A stretch of DNA of 64,000 bases from Borborobacter arsenicus. GTDB lineage: Bacteria; Pseudomonadota; Alphaproteobacteria; Rhizobiales; Rhizobiaceae. The position numbers and the translations under genes were made by a program. Below, one piece after another: positions 1 to 12,078 of this stretch. Under the pieces are notes generated by a model that was not told the origin of the DNA, did no database searches, and was given only the letters and a program-made list of their open reading frames with translations. Position 1 is the first letter of the stretch. Every line of letters starts with the position of its first letter. The DNA lies in assembly GCF_003934165.1 (NCBI RefSeq), contig NZ_RKST01000008.1:1-64000 (forward strand), in the 5' to 3' direction.

Positions 1-2
1 AT

Positions 3-119
3 GTGACGGTGGACGTGGAACTGATCGTGCCGATCGCCATGGAAGAGAAGCTGCGCTTCGCCATCCGCGAAGGCGGCCGCACGGTCGGCGCCGGCGTCGT
101 CGTGTCGATCACCGAGTAA
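3..119 (+). CDS. tuf: Elongation factor Tu, C-terminal end (partial)
   Basis: The last 38 codons of EF-Tu, the GTPase that delivers aminoacyl-tRNA to the ribosome. The visible peptide contains [20 protein letters not shown] and ends [10 protein letters not shown], the beta-barrel domain 3 C-terminus of the family. The 5' part is off the window. It lies 66 bases upstream of rpsJ, the usual alphaproteobacterial order, so it probably shares the S10 operon transcript. Confidence 0.95.
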   Translation: MTVDVELIVPIAMEEKLRFAIREGGRTVGAGVVVSITE

Positions 120-185
120 CCAGAATTAATCGATCTGTCGCGGGCGCGGGGATGCCCGCGCCGCGCCAGAACAAGGAAGTGACGC

Positions 186-494
186 ATGAACGGTCAGAAT
201 ATCCGCATCCGCCTGAAGGCGTTTGATCACCGGGTGCTCGACGCCTCGACGCGCGAAATCGTGTCGACGGCCAAACGCACCGGCGCCAATGTTCGCGGGC
301 CCATTCCGCTGCCGACGCGGATCGAAAAATTCACGGTCAACCGCTCGCCGCATGTCGACAAGAAGAGCCGTGAGCAGTTCGAGATGCGCACGCACAAGCG
401 GCTGCTTGATATCGTGGACCCGACCCCGCAAACCGTCGATGCTTTGATGAAGCTCGATCTGGCCGCCGGCGTCGATGTCGAGATCAAGCTCTAA
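186..494 (+). CDS. rpsJ: 30S ribosomal protein S10
   Basis: S10 (102 aa, normal length) sits in the 30S head; in other bacteria it is also NusE, the partner of NusB and NusG in antitermination. It opens with [19 protein letters not shown] and contains the [20 protein letters not shown] loop typical of the family. A GGAAG ribosome-binding site precedes the ATG. First complete gene of the S10 cluster, after tuf. Its NusE role is relevant to the prophage here, which encodes its own NusG-like protein at 60327. Confidence 0.98.
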   Translation: MNGQNIRIRLKAFDHRVLDASTREIVSTAKRTGANVRGPIPLPTRIEKFTVNRSPHVDKKSREQFEMRTHKRLLDIVDPTPQTVDALMKLDLAAGVDVEIKL

Positions 495-600
495 GGCTTG
501 GAACAGGAGGCCTGAGGGGCAGTAGCCCGGAAGGATACTCCAGAGGAACAAGAGGCCTGGAGGGTTTTCCCCGACAGCGAACTCTGAAGGAAGTGAACCG

Positions 601-1314
601 ATGCGTTCAGGTGTTATCGCACAGAAGTTGGGCATGACCCGCATCTATAACGATGCTGGCGAGCATGTTCCCGTCACCGTTCTCCGCATGGAGAATTGCC
701 AGGTCGTGGCGCAGCGCACGAAAGAGAAGAACGGCTACACCGCCGTCCAGCTCGGCGTTGGCCTCGCCAAGGTCAAGAACACGTCCAAGGCGCTGCGCGG
801 CCATTTCGCCGCCGCCTCGGTCGAGCCCAAGGCCAAGCTTGCCGAATTCCGCGTCTCTGACGAGAACATGCTGGATGTCGGCGCAGAAATCACCGTCGAG
901 CACTATGTTCCGGGCCAGAAGGTCGACGTGACCGGCACCTCGGTGGGCAAGGGCTTCCAGGGTGTCATGAAGCGCCACAATTTCGGTGGCGGCCGCGCCA
1001 GCCATGGTAACTCGGTTTCGCACCGTTCGCATGGTTCGACCGGTCAGCGTCAGGACCCCGGCAAGGTGTTCAAGGGCAAGAAGATGGCCGGCCACATGGG
1101 TGCGACCCGTGTGACGACGCAGAATGTCGAGATTGTCTCGACGGACAGCGATCGTGGCCTGATCCTCATCCGTGGTGCCGTTCCCGGCTCCAAGGGCGCA
1201 TGGATCCTGGTTCGCGATGCCGTGAAGGAAGCGCTCCCGGAGAATGCGCCGAAGCCGGCCGGCATTCGTGCGGTGCAGAAGAACGAAGCTCCGGCCAGTG
1301 AGGGAGCGGAATAA
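601..1314 (+). CDS. rplC: 50S ribosomal protein L3
   Basis: L3 (237 aa) binds the 3' end of 23S rRNA and reaches towards the peptidyl transferase centre. The start [16 protein letters not shown] and the central [21 protein letters not shown] region, which holds the glutamine methylated in many bacteria, are typical. The 106-base gap after rpsJ is the largest in the first half of the cluster and could hold a leader or internal promoter, though I see no convincing element. The stop overlaps the rplD start by one base (TAATG). The C-terminal extension past [11 protein letters not shown] is the alphaproteobacterial form. Confidence 0.98.
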   Translation: MRSGVIAQKLGMTRIYNDAGEHVPVTVLRMENCQVVAQRTKEKNGYTAVQLGVGLAKVKNTSKALRGHFAAASVEPKAKLAEFRVSDENMLDVGAEITVEHYVPGQKVDVTGTSVGKGFQGVMKRHNFGGGRASHGNSVSHRSHGSTGQRQDPGKVFKGKKMAGHMGATRVTTQNVEIVSTDSDRGLILIRGAVPGSKGAWILVRDAVKEALPENAPKPAGIRAVQKNEAPASEGAE

Positions 1315-1934
1315 TGGATCTCAAGATTTCAACGCTGGCCGGCGACGACGCCGGCAAGGTCAAACTCTCCGAGGAGATTTTCGGCCTTGACCCGCGCGAA
1401 GACATCCTGCAGCGCGTCGTGCGCTGGCAGCTTGCCAAGAAGCAGCAGGGTACGCACCAGGCCAAGGGCCGCGCAGACATCTCGCGGACCGGCGCCAAGA
1501 TGTACAAGCAGAAGGGGACGGGCCGCGCCCGTCACTCCTCGGCACGTGCACCGCAGTTCCGTGGCGGCGGCAAGGCGCACGGCCCGGTCGTTCGCAGCCA
1601 TGAGCACGAGTTGCCCAAGAAGGTGCGCGCGCTCGGCCTGAAGCATGCGCTGTCGGCCAAGGCCAAGGCGTCGAACCTGATCATAGTCGATGATCTGGCG
1701 TTGGCCGATGCCAAGACCAAGGCCCTGGTGGCGAATTTCGCCAAGCTCGGCCTGACCAACGCATTGCTGATCGGCGGTGCGCAGCTTGACGAAAACTTCA
1801 AGCGCGCTGCCTCCAACATTCCGAACATCGATGTCCTGCCGATCCAGGGCATCAACGTCTACGACATTCTGCGCCGCGGCACGCTGGTCCTTTCGAAGGC
1901 CGCCGTCGAGGCTCTCGAGGAGCGCTTCAAATGA
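1314..1934 (+). CDS. rplD: 50S ribosomal protein L4
   Basis: L4 (206 aa) lines the peptide exit tunnel. The signature [20 protein letters not shown] at about residues 63-82 is the extended tunnel loop. In E. coli L4 autoregulates the S10 operon; whether that holds here cannot be seen. Translationally coupled both ways: it shares one base with rplC and four bases (ATGA) with rplW. Confidence 0.98.
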   Translation: MDLKISTLAGDDAGKVKLSEEIFGLDPREDILQRVVRWQLAKKQQGTHQAKGRADISRTGAKMYKQKGTGRARHSSARAPQFRGGGKAHGPVVRSHEHELPKKVRALGLKHALSAKAKASNLIIVDDLALADAKTKALVANFAKLGLTNALLIGGAQLDENFKRAASNIPNIDVLPIQGINVYDILRRGTLVLSKAAVEALEERFK

Positions 1935-2224
1935 CGGATCTGCGCCACTACGATGTGATCGTCAGCCCGGCGATCACTGAAAAGTCGACCATGGCTTCCG
2001 AACAGAACCAGGTTGTCTTCAACGTCGCCCGCAAGGCGACCAAGCCGGAAATCAAGGCTGCGGTCGAAGCGCTGTTCAGCGTCAAGGTGACGGCGGTCAA
2101 CACGCTGGTCCGCAAGGGCAAGGTGAAGCGTTTCCGTGGCACGATCGGCCGTCAGGGCGACGTGAAGAAGGCGGTAGTGACGCTGGCCGACGGCCAGTCG
2201 ATCGACGTCGCGACGGGCCTCTGA
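1931..2224 (+). CDS. rplW: 50S ribosomal protein L23
   Basis: L23 (97 aa) is at the tunnel exit and docks trigger factor and SRP. Visible features are the N-terminal [16 protein letters not shown] and the [14 protein letters not shown] region. The start overlaps the rplD stop by four bases. Length and order are standard. Confidence 0.97.
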   Translation: MTDLRHYDVIVSPAITEKSTMASEQNQVVFNVARKATKPEIKAAVEALFSVKVTAVNTLVRKGKVKRFRGTIGRQGDVKKAVVTLADGQSIDVATGL

Positions 2225-2243
2225 CGGACGCGAGGACAAGAAA

Positions 2244-3077
2244 ATGGCATTGAAACACTTCAAACCGGTAACGCCTGGCCTTCGCCAGCTGGTCATTGTC
2301 GACCGCTCCGGCCTGTACAAGGGCAAGCCTGTCAAGGGCCTGACCGAAGGCCTGACGAAGTCGGGCGGCCGCAACAATTACGGCCGCATCACGGCGCGCT
2401 TCATCGGCGGCGGTCACAAGCGCAGCTACCGCATCATCGACTTCAAGCGTCGCAAGTTCGATGTTGCGGGTACCGTCGAGCGGATCGAATACGATCCCAA
2501 CCGCACGGCCTTCATTGCGCTGATCAAATATGAAGACGGCGAGCTGAACTATATCCTGGCCCCGCAGCGTCTGGCTGTCGGCGACAAGGTGGTGGCCGGC
2601 AACAATGTCGACGTGAAGCCAGGTAATGCGATGCCTCTCGGCTCGATGCCGGTCGGCACGATCGTTCACAATGTCGAGCTCAAGCCGGGCAAGGGCGGCC
2701 AGATCGCACGTTCGGCCGGGTCTTACGCCCAGCTCGTCGGACGCGACCAGGGCATGGCGATCCTGCGCCTCAATTCCGGTGAGCAGCGTGCCGTCAGCGG
2801 TTCTTGCATTGCCACGGTTGGCGCGGTGTCGAACCCGGATCACGCCAACATCAATCTCGGCAAGGCCGGCCGCAGGGTCTGGCTCGGCAAGCGTCCGCAC
2901 AATCGCGGCGTGACCATGAACCCGGTCGATCACCCTCATGGCGGCGGCGAAGGCCGCACCTCCGGCGGCCGTCATCCGGTGACGCCGTGGGGCAAGCCGA
3001 CCAAGGGCAAGAAGACGCGGTCCAACAAGGCGACCGACAAGTTCATCCTGCGCTCGCGTCATCAGCGCAAGAGCTAA
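2244..3077 (+). CDS. rplB: 50S ribosomal protein L2
   Basis: L2 (277 aa) is a core 23S rRNA binder needed for subunit association and peptidyl transfer. The conserved C-terminal segment [20 protein letters not shown] contains the essential histidine of the HPHGGGEG motif. N-terminal OB-fold and SH3-like domains are of normal size. A GAGGACAAG leader gives the ribosome-binding site. Confidence 0.98.
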   Translation: MALKHFKPVTPGLRQLVIVDRSGLYKGKPVKGLTEGLTKSGGRNNYGRITARFIGGGHKRSYRIIDFKRRKFDVAGTVERIEYDPNRTAFIALIKYEDGELNYILAPQRLAVGDKVVAGNNVDVKPGNAMPLGSMPVGTIVHNVELKPGKGGQIARSAGSYAQLVGRDQGMAILRLNSGEQRAVSGSCIATVGAVSNPDHANINLGKAGRRVWLGKRPHNRGVTMNPVDHPHGGGEGRTSGGRHPVTPWGKPTKGKKTRSNKATDKFILRSRHQRKS

Positions 3078-3093
3078 AGAGAGGTAGTCTGAC

Positions 3094-3372
3094 GTGACCC
3101 GTTCAGTTTGGAAAGGCCCGTTCATCGACGGCTTTCTTCTCAAGAAAGCCGAGAAGGTGCGCGAAGGCGGCCGCAACGAAGTGATCAAGATGTGGAGCCG
3201 CCGCTCCACGATCCTGCCGCAGTTCGTCGGCCTGACCTTCGGCGTCTACAACGGCCAGAAGCATATCCCGGTCAGCGTGTCGGAAGACATGGTCGGCCAC
3301 AAGTTCGGCGAATTCGCCCCGACCCGGACCTATTTCGGTCATGGCGCCGACAAGAAAGCGAAGAGGAAGTAA
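3094..3372 (+). CDS. rpsS: 30S ribosomal protein S19
   Basis: S19 (92 aa) forms a head complex with S13. It opens [20 protein letters not shown], the classic S19 N-terminus, and carries [20 protein letters not shown]. The start codon is GTG, chosen because the conserved T-R-S-V-W-K begins directly after it and a GAGGTAG ribosome-binding site lies upstream. One base separates it from rplV. Confidence 0.97.
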   Translation: MTRSVWKGPFIDGFLLKKAEKVREGGRNEVIKMWSRRSTILPQFVGLTFGVYNGQKHIPVSVSEDMVGHKFGEFAPTRTYFGHGADKKAKRK

Positions 3373-3373
3373 C

Positions 3374-3763
3374 ATGGGCAAGGCCAAAGCTCCGCGCAGG
3401 CTTGCTGACAACGAGGCGCGTGCGGTTCTGCGCACCATTCGCGTCAGCCCGCAGAAGCTGAATCTGGTTGCCGCTCTGATCCGCGGCAAGAAGGTCGCTA
3501 CCGCGCTTTCGGATCTGGAATTTTCGCGCAAGCGCATCGCCGGCACCGTTCGCAAGACGCTGGAATCGGCTATCGCCAATGCGGAGAACAATCACGACCT
3601 CGACGTCGATGCCCTCGTGGTTGCCGAAGCCTATGTCGGCAAGTCGATCGTCATGAAACGCTTCCATGCCCGTGGCCGTGGCCGCGCCAGCCGGATCGAG
3701 AAGCCGTTCTCGCATCTCACGATCGTGGTTCGCGAAGTCGAAGAAAAAGTGGAGGCCGCATAA
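3374..3763 (+). CDS. rplV: 50S ribosomal protein L22
   Basis: L22 (129 aa) lines the exit tunnel opposite L4; its beta hairpin is a site of macrolide resistance. The ATG at 3374 ([18 protein letters not shown]) is preferred over an in-frame upstream ATG at 3341 because the latter lies inside rpsS and GAGGAAG precedes 3374. The hairpin region [20 protein letters not shown] is intact. The stop overlaps the rpsC start by one base. Confidence 0.96.
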   Translation: MGKAKAPRRLADNEARAVLRTIRVSPQKLNLVAALIRGKKVATALSDLEFSRKRIAGTVRKTLESAIANAENNHDLDVDALVVAEAYVGKSIVMKRFHARGRGRASRIEKPFSHLTIVVREVEEKVEAA

Positions 3764-4482
3764 TGGGCCAGAAGATCAACCCGATTGGCTTTCGCCTCGG
3801 CATCAACCGCACCTGGGACTCGCGCTGGTACGCAAACACCGGCGAGTACGGCAAGCTGCTGCATGAAGACATCAAGATCCGCGAGTATCTTGAAAAGGAA
3901 TTGAAGCAGGCTGCCATTTCCAAGGTTGTGATCGAGCGTCCGCACAAGAAGTGCCGCGTGACGATCCATGCTGCGCGTCCCGGCCTCATCATCGGTAAGA
4001 AGGGCGCCGACATCGAGAAGCTGCGCCGCAAGCTGACCGAGATGACCAAGTCGGAAACGCACCTCAATATCGTCGAGGTTCGCAAGCCCGAGACCGACGC
4101 CACGCTGGTTGCTCAGTCGATCGCCCAGCAGCTTGAGCGCCGCATTGCATTCCGCCGCGCCATGAAGCGCGCGGTCCAGTCGGCGATGCGTCTGGGTGCG
4201 GAAGGCATCCGCATCAACTGTTCGGGTCGCCTGGGCGGTGCGGAAATCGCGCGCATGGAGTGGTATCGCGAAGGCCGCGTGCCGCTGCACACGCTGCGCG
4301 CCGATGTCGACTACGGCACGGCAGAGGCGCAGACCGCTTACGGCATCTGCGGCGTCAAGGTTTGGGTCTTCAAGGGCGAGATCCTCGAGCACGATCCGAT
4401 GGCTTCGGAGCGTCGTGCGACCGAGGGCGAGGCGCATGCAGGCGAGCGCGGTGATCGCGGCCGCCGCCGCGAGAACGCCTGA
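3763..4482 (+). CDS. rpsC: 30S ribosomal protein S3
   Basis: S3 (239 aa) is at the mRNA entry site and has unwinding activity with S4. [20 protein letters not shown] is the family start; the KH domain [18 protein letters not shown] lies around residues 65-85. The C-terminal tail is rich in Arg, Glu and Gly as in rhizobial S3. One-base overlap with rplV. Confidence 0.98.
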   Translation: MGQKINPIGFRLGINRTWDSRWYANTGEYGKLLHEDIKIREYLEKELKQAAISKVVIERPHKKCRVTIHAARPGLIIGKKGADIEKLRRKLTEMTKSETHLNIVEVRKPETDATLVAQSIAQQLERRIAFRRAMKRAVQSAMRLGAEGIRINCSGRLGGAEIARMEWYREGRVPLHTLRADVDYGTAEAQTAYGICGVKVWVFKGEILEHDPMASERRATEGEAHAGERGDRGRRRENA

Positions 4483-4509
4483 GACATTTGAGAATTTGGA
4501 GTAAGAACG

Positions 4510-4923
4510 ATGCTGCAGCCAAAGCGCACAAAGTTCCGCAAGCAGTTCAAGGGCCGCATCCACGGCGCCGCCAAGGGCGGCACCAATCTGGATTTTGGCG
4601 GCTTTGGACTGAAGGCGCTGGAGCCAAACCGCGTAACGGCGCGTGAGATCGAGGCGGCCCGCCGTGCGATCACGCGTGAAATGAAGCGCCAGGGCCGCGT
4701 GTGGATCCGGATTTTCCCGGATGTTCCAGTGACCGGCAAGCCGACCGAAGTCCGCATGGGCAAGGGCAAGGGCGCGGTCGATTACTGGGCCTGCCGCATC
4801 AAGCCGGGCCGCGTGATGTTCGAGATCGATGGCGTCTCGGAGGAAGTGGCGCGAGAGGCGCTGCGTCTTGGCGCCGCCAAGCTCTCGGTCAGAACGCGCT
4901 TCGTGCAGCGCATAGCTGAATAG
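4510..4923 (+). CDS. rplP: 50S ribosomal protein L16
   Basis: L16 (137 aa) contacts the A-site t[23 protein letters not shown] and [20 protein letters not shown] are family signatures. Located 27 bases after rpsC with a GGAGTAAG ribosome-binding site. Confidence 0.98.
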   Translation: MLQPKRTKFRKQFKGRIHGAAKGGTNLDFGGFGLKALEPNRVTAREIEAARRAITREMKRQGRVWIRIFPDVPVTGKPTEVRMGKGKGAVDYWACRIKPGRVMFEIDGVSEEVAREALRLGAAKLSVRTRFVQRIAE

Positions 4924-4937
4924 AAAGGTCACGAGTC

Positions 4938-5138
4938 ATGAAAGCCGCAGACGTTCGGTCGAAGACCCCGGACCAGTTGAACGATGAATTGGCCGCGCTG
5001 AAGAAGGAGCAGTTCAACCTGCGCTTCCAGAAGGCGACCGGTCAGCTCGAAAAGACAGCCCGCGTGAAGCAGGTCCGCAGGGACATCGCGCGCATCAAGA
5101 CCATCGCCGCCGAGAAATCGGCCGGCAAGAAGGCTTAA
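4938..5138 (+). CDS. rpmC: 50S ribosomal protein L29
   Basis: L29 (66 aa) is a two-helix protein next to L23 at the tunnel exit. Sequence [20 protein letters not shown] then [17 protein letters not shown] is typical. Standard position between rplP and rpsQ. Confidence 0.97.
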   Translation: MKAADVRSKTPDQLNDELAALKKEQFNLRFQKATGQLEKTARVKQVRRDIARIKTIAAEKSAGKKA

Positions 5139-5149
5139 GGACGAAAAAC

Positions 5150-5395
5150 ATGCCAAAGCGCATTCTGCAGGGCACTGTCGTCAGCGACAAGAACGAGAAG
5201 ACGGTTGTCGTCAAGGTCGAACGGCGCTTCACGCACCCGGTCATGAAGAAGGTCGTGCGTATGTCGAAGAAGTACAAGGCACACGACGAAAACAACGCCT
5301 GCAAGGTTGGCGACCAGGTCTTCATCCAGGAATCGGCTCCGATTTCCAAGGATAAGCGCTGGGTCGTCATCACCGATGCCCAGGCATCGCAGTAA
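5150..5395 (+). CDS. rpsQ: 30S ribosomal protein S17
   Basis: S17 (81 aa) is an OB-fold protein and primary 16S rRNA binder. [20 protein letters not shown] and [20 protein letters not shown] identify it. Followed by a 66-base gap before rplN. Confidence 0.97.
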   Translation: MPKRILQGTVVSDKNEKTVVVKVERRFTHPVMKKVVRMSKKYKAHDENNACKVGDQVFIQESAPISKDKRWVVITDAQASQ

Positions 5396-5461
5396 CGAAA
5401 TTTTGGACAAGCCGGGCAGGGCGCCAATGCCGATGCCCATGAATGAAGAAGGCGGCCAGTC

Positions 5462-5830
5462 ATGATTCAGATGCAAACAAACCTCGACGTGGCGGATAAT
5501 TCCGGCGCTCGTCGTGTCATGTGCATCAAGGTGCTGGGCGGTTCGAAGCGGAAATATGCTTCCGTGGGCGACATCATCGTGGTGTCGATCAAGGAAGCCA
5601 TTCCGCGCGGCCGCGTGAAGAAGGGCGATGTGATGAAGGCGGTCGTGGTTCGCACGGCCAAGGACATCCGCCGTCCGGACGGCAGCGTGATCCGTTTCGA
5701 CAAGAACGCTGCCGTTCTCGTCGACAACAAGAAAGAGCCGATCGGCACGCGTATCTTTGGACCGGTTCCGCGCGAATTGCGCGCCAAGAACCACATGAAG
5801 ATCATCTCGCTCGCGCCTGAAGTGCTGTAA
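5462..5830 (+). CDS. rplN: 50S ribosomal protein L14
   Basis: L14 (122 aa) contributes to an intersubunit bridge and binds the silencing factor Rsf[21 protein letters not shown] and the [21 protein letters not shown]-terminus are highly conserved. Begins the spc part of the block. Confidence 0.98.
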   Translation: MIQMQTNLDVADNSGARRVMCIKVLGGSKRKYASVGDIIVVSIKEAIPRGRVKKGDVMKAVVVRTAKDIRRPDGSVIRFDKNAAVLVDNKKEPIGTRIFGPVPRELRAKNHMKIISLAPEVL

Positions 5831-5842
5831 GGAGCCGGAAAA

Positions 5843-6157
5843 ATGCAGAAGATTCGCAAAGGCGACAAAGTCGTCGTTCTGGCCGGCAAGGACAAGGGTC
5901 GCTCGGGCGAGGTCGTCCGGGTTATGCCCAAGGACGACAAGGCCATCGTTCGCGGCGTGAACATGATCCGTCGCCACCAGAAGCAGACCCAGTCCCAAGA
6001 GGGCGGGATCATTACCAAGGAAGCGCCGATCCATTTGTCGAACATCGCGCTGGCCGACCCCAAGGATGGCAAGCCGACCCGCGTCGGTTTCCAGGTCCAG
6101 AAGGACGGCACGAAGGTGCGCGTGGCAAAGCGCTCGGGAGAAGTGATCAATGGCTAA
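5843..6157 (+). CDS. rplX: 50S ribosomal protein L24
   Basis: L24 (104 aa) initiates 50S assembly. The N-terminal KOW motif is visible in [20 protein letters not shown]. Eight bases of its 3' end overlap the rplE start, implying coupled translation. Confidence 0.97.
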   Translation: MQKIRKGDKVVVLAGKDKGRSGEVVRVMPKDDKAIVRGVNMIRRHQKQTQSQEGGIITKEAPIHLSNIALADPKDGKPTRVGFQVQKDGTKVRVAKRSGEVING

Positions 6158-6707
6158 GGCAGAATATCAGGCCCGCCTGAAGACGGTCTACAACGAGACC
6201 ATCCGCAAGGCGCTGCTGGAACAGTTCAAGTACGAGAATGAAATGGAGGTTCCGCGCCTCGACAAGATCGTTCTCAACATGGGCGTCGGTGAAGCAACCG
6301 GCGACTCCAAGAAGCCTTCGGTCGCTGCTGCCGACCTGGCGCTGATCGCCGGCCAGAAGCCGGTTATCACCTATGCCCGCAATTCGATCGCCGGCTTCAA
6401 GGTCCGCGAGAAGATGCCGATCGGCACCAAGGTGACGCTGCGCAAGGATCGCATGTACGAGTTCCTGGACCGTCTGGTGAACATCGCGCTGCCACGCGTT
6501 CGCGACTTCCGCGGCCTGAACCCGAAGAGCTTTGACGGCCGTGGCAACTATGCAATGGGCATCAAGGAACATATCGTGTTTCCCGAGATCAATTACGACA
6601 AGGTCGACCAGATCTGGGGTATGGACATCATCGTTTGTACGACTGCGAAGACGGATGACGAAGCCCGGGCGCTGCTCAAGGCTTTCAACTTCCCCTTCCG
6701 CCAGTAA
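6150..6707 (+). CDS. rplE: 50S ribosomal protein L5
   Basis: L5 (185 aa) binds 5S rRNA and contacts S13. Motifs include [16 protein letters not shown] and [20 protein letters not shown], then [20 protein letters not shown]. The start lies inside rplX. Confidence 0.98.
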   Translation: MAKAEYQARLKTVYNETIRKALLEQFKYENEMEVPRLDKIVLNMGVGEATGDSKKPSVAAADLALIAGQKPVITYARNSIAGFKVREKMPIGTKVTLRKDRMYEFLDRLVNIALPRVRDFRGLNPKSFDGRGNYAMGIKEHIVFPEINYDKVDQIWGMDIIVCTTAKTDDEARALLKAFNFPFRQ

Positions 6708-6733
6708 CGGCAGCGAGCAAAGGAAAATCTGAA

Positions 6734-7039
6734 ATGGCAAAGACCAGCTCAGTCGAGAAGAACAACCGGCGCCGCCGGCTCGTGGAACTGAACGCCGCCA
6801 AGCGCAAGGCGCTGAAGGCGACGATCATGGACAAGAGCCTGCCGATCGAGGAGCGTTTCCGGGCGCAGCTGAAGCTTGCGGCCATGCCGCGCAACTCGTC
6901 CAAGACCCGTATCCGCAATCGTTGCGAGGTCACCGGTCGTCCGCGCGCCTATTATCGCAAACTGAAAATGTCGCGCATCGCGCTTCGTGAACTTGGATCG
7001 CTGGGCGCCGTGCCCGGTCTGGTCAAGTCGAGCTGGTAA
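6734..7039 (+). CDS. rpsN: 30S ribosomal protein S14 (zinc-free long form)
   Basis: S14 (101 aa) of the long form that lacks the CxxC zinc ribbon: the only Cys is in the conserved [20 protein letters not shown] segment. [20 protein letters not shown] is typical of alphaproteobacteria. An AAAGGAAA ribosome-binding site precedes the ATG. Confidence 0.97.
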   Translation: MAKTSSVEKNNRRRRLVELNAAKRKALKATIMDKSLPIEERFRAQLKLAAMPRNSSKTRIRNRCEVTGRPRAYYRKLKMSRIALRELGSLGAVPGLVKSSW

Positions 7040-7051
7040 GGAGCACACACC

Positions 7052-7450
7052 ATGTCATTGAGTGATCCTCTCGGCGATATGCTGACCCGCATCCGCAACG
7101 CTTATGGCCGCAGGAAGACGAAGGTCTCTACGCCGGCCTCGCGTCTGCGTGCCCGCGTTCTCGACGTGCTGAAGGCGGAAGGCTATATCCGCGACTACAG
7201 CCAGATCGATTTTGGCGACGGCAAGTCGGAAATCGAGATTGAGCTGAAATATTTTGACGGTGCTCCGGTCATTCGCGATATCTCTCGCGTCTCCAAGCCT
7301 GGTCGTCGCGTCTATGTTTCGGTCAAGTCGATTCCGCAGGTTGCGAACGGCCTTGGCATTTCGATCCTGTCGACGCCGAAGGGCGTGATGGCCGACCATG
7401 AAGCGCGCGAACAGAATGTCGGCGGAGAAGTCCTCTGCCAGATATTCTGA
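7052..7450 (+). CDS. rpsH: 30S ribosomal protein S8
   Basis: S8 (132 aa) is a primary 16S rRNA binder and, in E. coli, the translational repressor of the spc operon. [20 protein letters not shown] and the C-terminal [10 protein letters not shown] are characteristic. Confidence 0.98.
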   Translation: MSLSDPLGDMLTRIRNAYGRRKTKVSTPASRLRARVLDVLKAEGYIRDYSQIDFGDGKSEIEIELKYFDGAPVIRDISRVSKPGRRVYVSVKSIPQVANGLGISILSTPKGVMADHEAREQNVGGEVLCQIF

Positions 7451-7488
7451 TCGGGCGAGCATAAGACAGAAAGAGCGAGGACAACATC

Positions 7489-8022
7489 ATGTCTCGTATT
7501 GGCAAGAAACCCGTCTCGGTGCCGCAGGGCGTTACCGCCACCGTCGATGGCCAGACCGTTACGGCCAAGGGGCCGAAGGGTGAACTGAAGTTCGTGGTCA
7601 ACGATGAAGTGCTGGTCAAGCTGGAGGACGGCGAAATCTCCGTCCAGCCGCGCGACGAGTCTAAGGATGCGCGCTCCAAGTGGGGCATGTCGCGCAGCCA
7701 GATCGTCAACATCCTGCAAGGCGTCAAGGACGGTTTCGAGAAGAAGCTCGAGATCAATGGCGTCGGTTATCGTGCAGCCCTCCAGGGCAAGGATCTGCAA
7801 CTGGCGCTGGGCTTCAGCCATGACGTGATCTACCGAGCGCCCGAAGGCGTCACGATCAGCGTCCCGAAGCCGACCGAGATCGTGGTCGCCGGCATCGACA
7901 AGCAGGTGGTCGGCCAGGTCGCCGCCGAGATCCGCGAATATCGCGGCCCCGAGCCCTATAAGGGCAAGGGCGTGAAATATGCTGGCGAAGTCATCGTCCG
8001 CAAAGAAGGCAAGAAGAAGTAA
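7489..8022 (+). CDS. rplF: 50S ribosomal protein L6
   Basis: L6 (177 aa) sits near the factor-binding site. [20 protein letters not shown] and the C-terminal [20 protein letters not shown] are conserved; the second KH-like domain is intact. Separated from rplR by about 80 bases with no obvious element. Confidence 0.98.
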   Translation: MSRIGKKPVSVPQGVTATVDGQTVTAKGPKGELKFVVNDEVLVKLEDGEISVQPRDESKDARSKWGMSRSQIVNILQGVKDGFEKKLEINGVGYRAALQGKDLQLALGFSHDVIYRAPEGVTISVPKPTEIVVAGIDKQVVGQVAAEIREYRGPEPYKGKGVKYAGEVIVRKEGKKK

Positions 8023-8103
8023 CGCCGCGGTGCGCGGTCGCGGGAGGCGCTATCGCCTACCGCAGATGGCCGCTCCCGTTTTAGAAGGCAAGGAACGAAC
8101 ATC

Positions 8104-8463
8104 ATGGCTTCCAAGGAATCCACTCAGCGCCGCGCCGCGCGCGTGCGCCGTCAACTCAAGAAGGTTTCGGGCGACCGGCTGCGTCTTTCGGTCTATCGCT
8201 CGTCGAAGAACATTCACGCTCAGATCATCGATGACAGCAAGGGGCACACCATTGCCGCTGCATCTACGCTTGAGAAGGAATTAAAGGGTTCCTTGAAGAC
8301 GGGTGCTGACACTGCGGCGGCTGCTGCTGTCGGCAAGCTCGTGGCCGAGCGCGCTGTCAAGGCTGGCATCAAGGAAGTGGTCTTCGACCGCGGGCCCTAT
8401 ATCTATCATGGCCGCGTCAAGGCGCTTGCCGATGCCGCCCGCGAGGCAGGCCTTAACTTCTAA
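8104..8463 (+). CDS. rplR: 50S ribosomal protein L18
   Basis: L18 (119 aa) binds 5S rRNA together with L5. Typical motifs are [18 protein letters not shown] and [27 protein letters not shown] ribosome-binding site precedes the ATG. Confidence 0.97.
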   Translation: MASKESTQRRAARVRRQLKKVSGDRLRLSVYRSSKNIHAQIIDDSKGHTIAAASTLEKELKGSLKTGADTAAAAAVGKLVAERAVKAGIKEVVFDRGPYIYHGRVKALADAAREAGLNF

Positions 8464-8539
8464 TTCACCTCCGGCGTCGCAAAAGCGGCGCCGGTATTTG
8501 TAGAAACCGTGCTTCCGGAAAAGAATAAGGAATCAGGAT

Positions 8540-9109
8540 ATGGCACAAGAACGCAGGGACGGCGGCCGCGAGCGCGGTCGTGACCGCGAAGAGCGCGACG
8601 ACGGTATTATCGACAAGCTCGTTCACATCAACCGCGTGGCCAAGGTCGTCAAGGGCGGCCGGCGCTTCGGCTTTGCCGCGCTCGTCGTCGTCGGCGACCA
8701 GAAGGGCCGCGTCGGCTTCGGTCATGGCAAGGCGCGTGAAGTGCCTGAAGCGATCCGCAAGGCAACCGAATCGGCCAAGCGCGACATGATCTTCGTTCCG
8801 CTGCGTTCGGGCCGTACGCTGCATCACGACGTCGAGGGACGTTGGGGTGCCGGCCGCGTTCTGTTGCGCGCTGCCAAGCAGGGTACCGGTATCATCGCCG
8901 GCGGCCCGATGCGCGCTGTCTTCGAATCGCTGGGCGTACATGACGTCGTCGCCAAGTCGATGGGCTCGTCGAACCCCTACAACATGGTTCGCGCCACTTT
9001 CGACGCGCTGAAGAGCCAGTTGCATCCGAAGGATGTGGCGGCAGCGCGCGGCATCAAATATTCGACCCTTCAAGCACGCCGCGGCTCTGCCGTTGCGGCT
9101 GAAGAATAG
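8540..9109 (+). CDS. rpsE: 30S ribosomal protein S5
   Basis: S5 (189 aa) is involved in decoding fidelity and mRNA entry. The double-stranded-RNA-binding segment [20 protein letters not shown] and the [19 protein letters not shown] region are intact. The N-terminal [15 protein letters not shown] extension is charged and normal for rhizobia. Confidence 0.98.
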   Translation: MAQERRDGGRERGRDREERDDGIIDKLVHINRVAKVVKGGRRFGFAALVVVGDQKGRVGFGHGKAREVPEAIRKATESAKRDMIFVPLRSGRTLHHDVEGRWGAGRVLLRAAKQGTGIIAGGPMRAVFESLGVHDVVAKSMGSSNPYNMVRATFDALKSQLHPKDVAAARGIKYSTLQARRGSAVAAEE

Positions 9110-9134
9110 TCGGCGCTGACCAGGGACCAGGACC

Positions 9135-9332
9135 ATGGCCAAGAAAGCAGTAAAGACCATCACCGTTGAGCAGATCGGCAGCCCGATCCGCCGGCCCAAG
9201 GAACAGCGTGCGACGCTGGTCGGCCTCGGCCTCAACAAGATGCACAGGCAGCGCACCCTTGAGGATACGCCGTCGGTGCGTGGCATGATCGCGGCGGTCA
9301 GCCATCTCGTCCGCGTCGTGGACGAGAAGTAA
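9135..9332 (+). CDS. rpmD: 50S ribosomal protein L30
   Basis: L30 (65 aa), recognised by [20 protein letters not shown] and [20 protein letters not shown]. Standard location between rpsE and rplO. Confidence 0.97.
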   Translation: MAKKAVKTITVEQIGSPIRRPKEQRATLVGLGLNKMHRQRTLEDTPSVRGMIAAVSHLVRVVDEK

Positions 9333-9354
9333 GACCGGGCGCAGGAGAAGAATC

Positions 9355-9831
9355 ATGAAACTCAACGAACTGAGTGACAAGGACGGCGCGACGCATACCA
9401 AGAAGCGCGTCGGTCGCGGCATCGGTTCCGGCTCCGGCAAGACCGGTGGCCGCGGCGTCAAGGGCCAGAAGTCGCGCTCCGGCGTGTCGATCAATGGCTT
9501 CGAGGGTGGCCAGATGCCGCTTTACCGGCGCCTGCCCAAGCGTGGCTTCAATAATCTGTTCGCAAAGAGCTATGCTACAGTGTCGCTTGCGCGTATCCAG
9601 GCGGCGATCGATGCCAAGAAGCTCGATGCCAAGGAAGTCGTGAATGCGGAAGCTCTGGTCAAGGCCGGCGTGATCCGTCGTGTGAAGGACGGCGTTCGCT
9701 TGCTCAGCGATGGCGAATTGAAGGGTAAGGTGGCGTTCGATATCGCCGGCGCGTCGAAGGCGGCGATCGAAAAAGTCGAAAAGGCTGGCGGCTCGATCAA
9801 GTTGCCCGAGCAGGCTGCCGAAGCAGAATAA
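9355..9831 (+). CDS. rplO: 50S ribosomal protein L15
   Basis: L15 (158 aa) is a late-assembly 50S protein. The N-terminal Gly-rich tail, [20 protein letters not shown], and [18 protein letters not shown] are family hallmarks. Followed by 133 bases before secY that contain a stem-loop. Confidence 0.98.
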   Translation: MKLNELSDKDGATHTKKRVGRGIGSGSGKTGGRGVKGQKSRSGVSINGFEGGQMPLYRRLPKRGFNNLFAKSYATVSLARIQAAIDAKKLDAKEVVNAEALVKAGVIRRVKDGVRLLSDGELKGKVAFDIAGASKAAIEKVEKAGGSIKLPEQAAEAE

Positions 9832-9843
9832 AGAACCTTGGTT

Positions 9844-9872
9844 AAGCGGCTGCCGGCACACGGTGGCCGCTT
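9844..9872 (+). terminator. Stem-loop between rplO and secY
   Basis: AAGCGGC (9844-9850) pairs with GCCGCTT (9866-9872), with an inner CCG/CGG pair. The run after it is only CTTTAT, so full termination is unlikely. It may attenuate between the ribosomal genes and secY, or protect mRNA ends. Confidence 0.35.
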
Positions 9873-9964
9873 GCATCTTTATCGTCCGAGGCCTATCTCG
9901 TGGCTTCGTCGACACGTGCCGCCCGGCGCGGGCTTTCGAGCGTGACCAAGCGGAGACTTAATCC

Positions 9965-11301
<1,337 letters not shown>

Positions 11302-11305
<4 letters not shown>

Positions 11306-11895
11306 AGCTGATACTGCTGGGACCACCCGGAGCGGGCAAGGGGACTCAGGCACAAAGACTGGTAGAGCGGTACGGCATACCCCAACTTTCGACGGGCGAT
11401 ATGTTGCGCGCTGCCGTTGCTGCGGGCACGCCGGTCGGACTTAAGGCAAAAGCGGTCATGGATGCGGGCGAGCTTGTGTCCGATGCGATCGTGAATGCCA
11501 TCGTGGCAGAGCGCATCGATCAGCCGGACTGCGCGAAGGGCTTCATTCTGGACGGCTATCCCCGCACCCTGGCGCAGGCCGATTCCGTACAGTCGATGCT
11601 TGCCGAGCGTGGGTTGACTCTCGACAGCGTGATCGAGCTGGTCGTCGACGACAAGGCTCTCGTCGGGCGCATCGTCAAGCGGGCACAGGAAGCCCAGGCC
11701 GCCGGCTTGCCAGTGCGCAAGGACGATAACCCGGAAGTTTTCGAGGAGCGCCTGCGCGAATATTACAAAAAGACCGCCCCGCTGATCGGCTACTATTATG
11801 CCAAGGGAATGCTGAAAGGCGTGGACGGCATGGCGCCGATCGACAGCGTTACGGAAGCAATAGAGTCGATCCTCAAGGAGACAGTGGCAAAATAG
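11302..11895 (+). CDS. adk: Adenylate kinase (short-LID form)
   Basis: Adk (197 aa) interconverts AMP, ADP and ATP. The P-loop is [16 protein letters not shown] near residue 8; the AMP site includes [10 protein letters not shown] and [12 protein letters not shown]. The LID is short (after [17 protein letters not shown]) and has no zinc cysteines, as is common in alphaproteobacteria. Coupled to secY through ATGA. A 170-base gap follows before rpsM, with no recognised element. Confidence 0.97.
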
Positions 11896-12078
11896 GCCGC
11901 TCCAGTTGACAATCCGCTCTGTCTGGACTATGGCGACCCGTCTCCCATTCAGGCGTCAGTTCTGCGTGTCCGTGAGGGCAAGGCAGTCGCATTGAACCAG
12001 GAACACCCGCAAGGGCCGGCCTCCACCGGACGCGGGTTAACGCACTCGCCGGCTTGACCGGCCTACATGGAGAAGAAA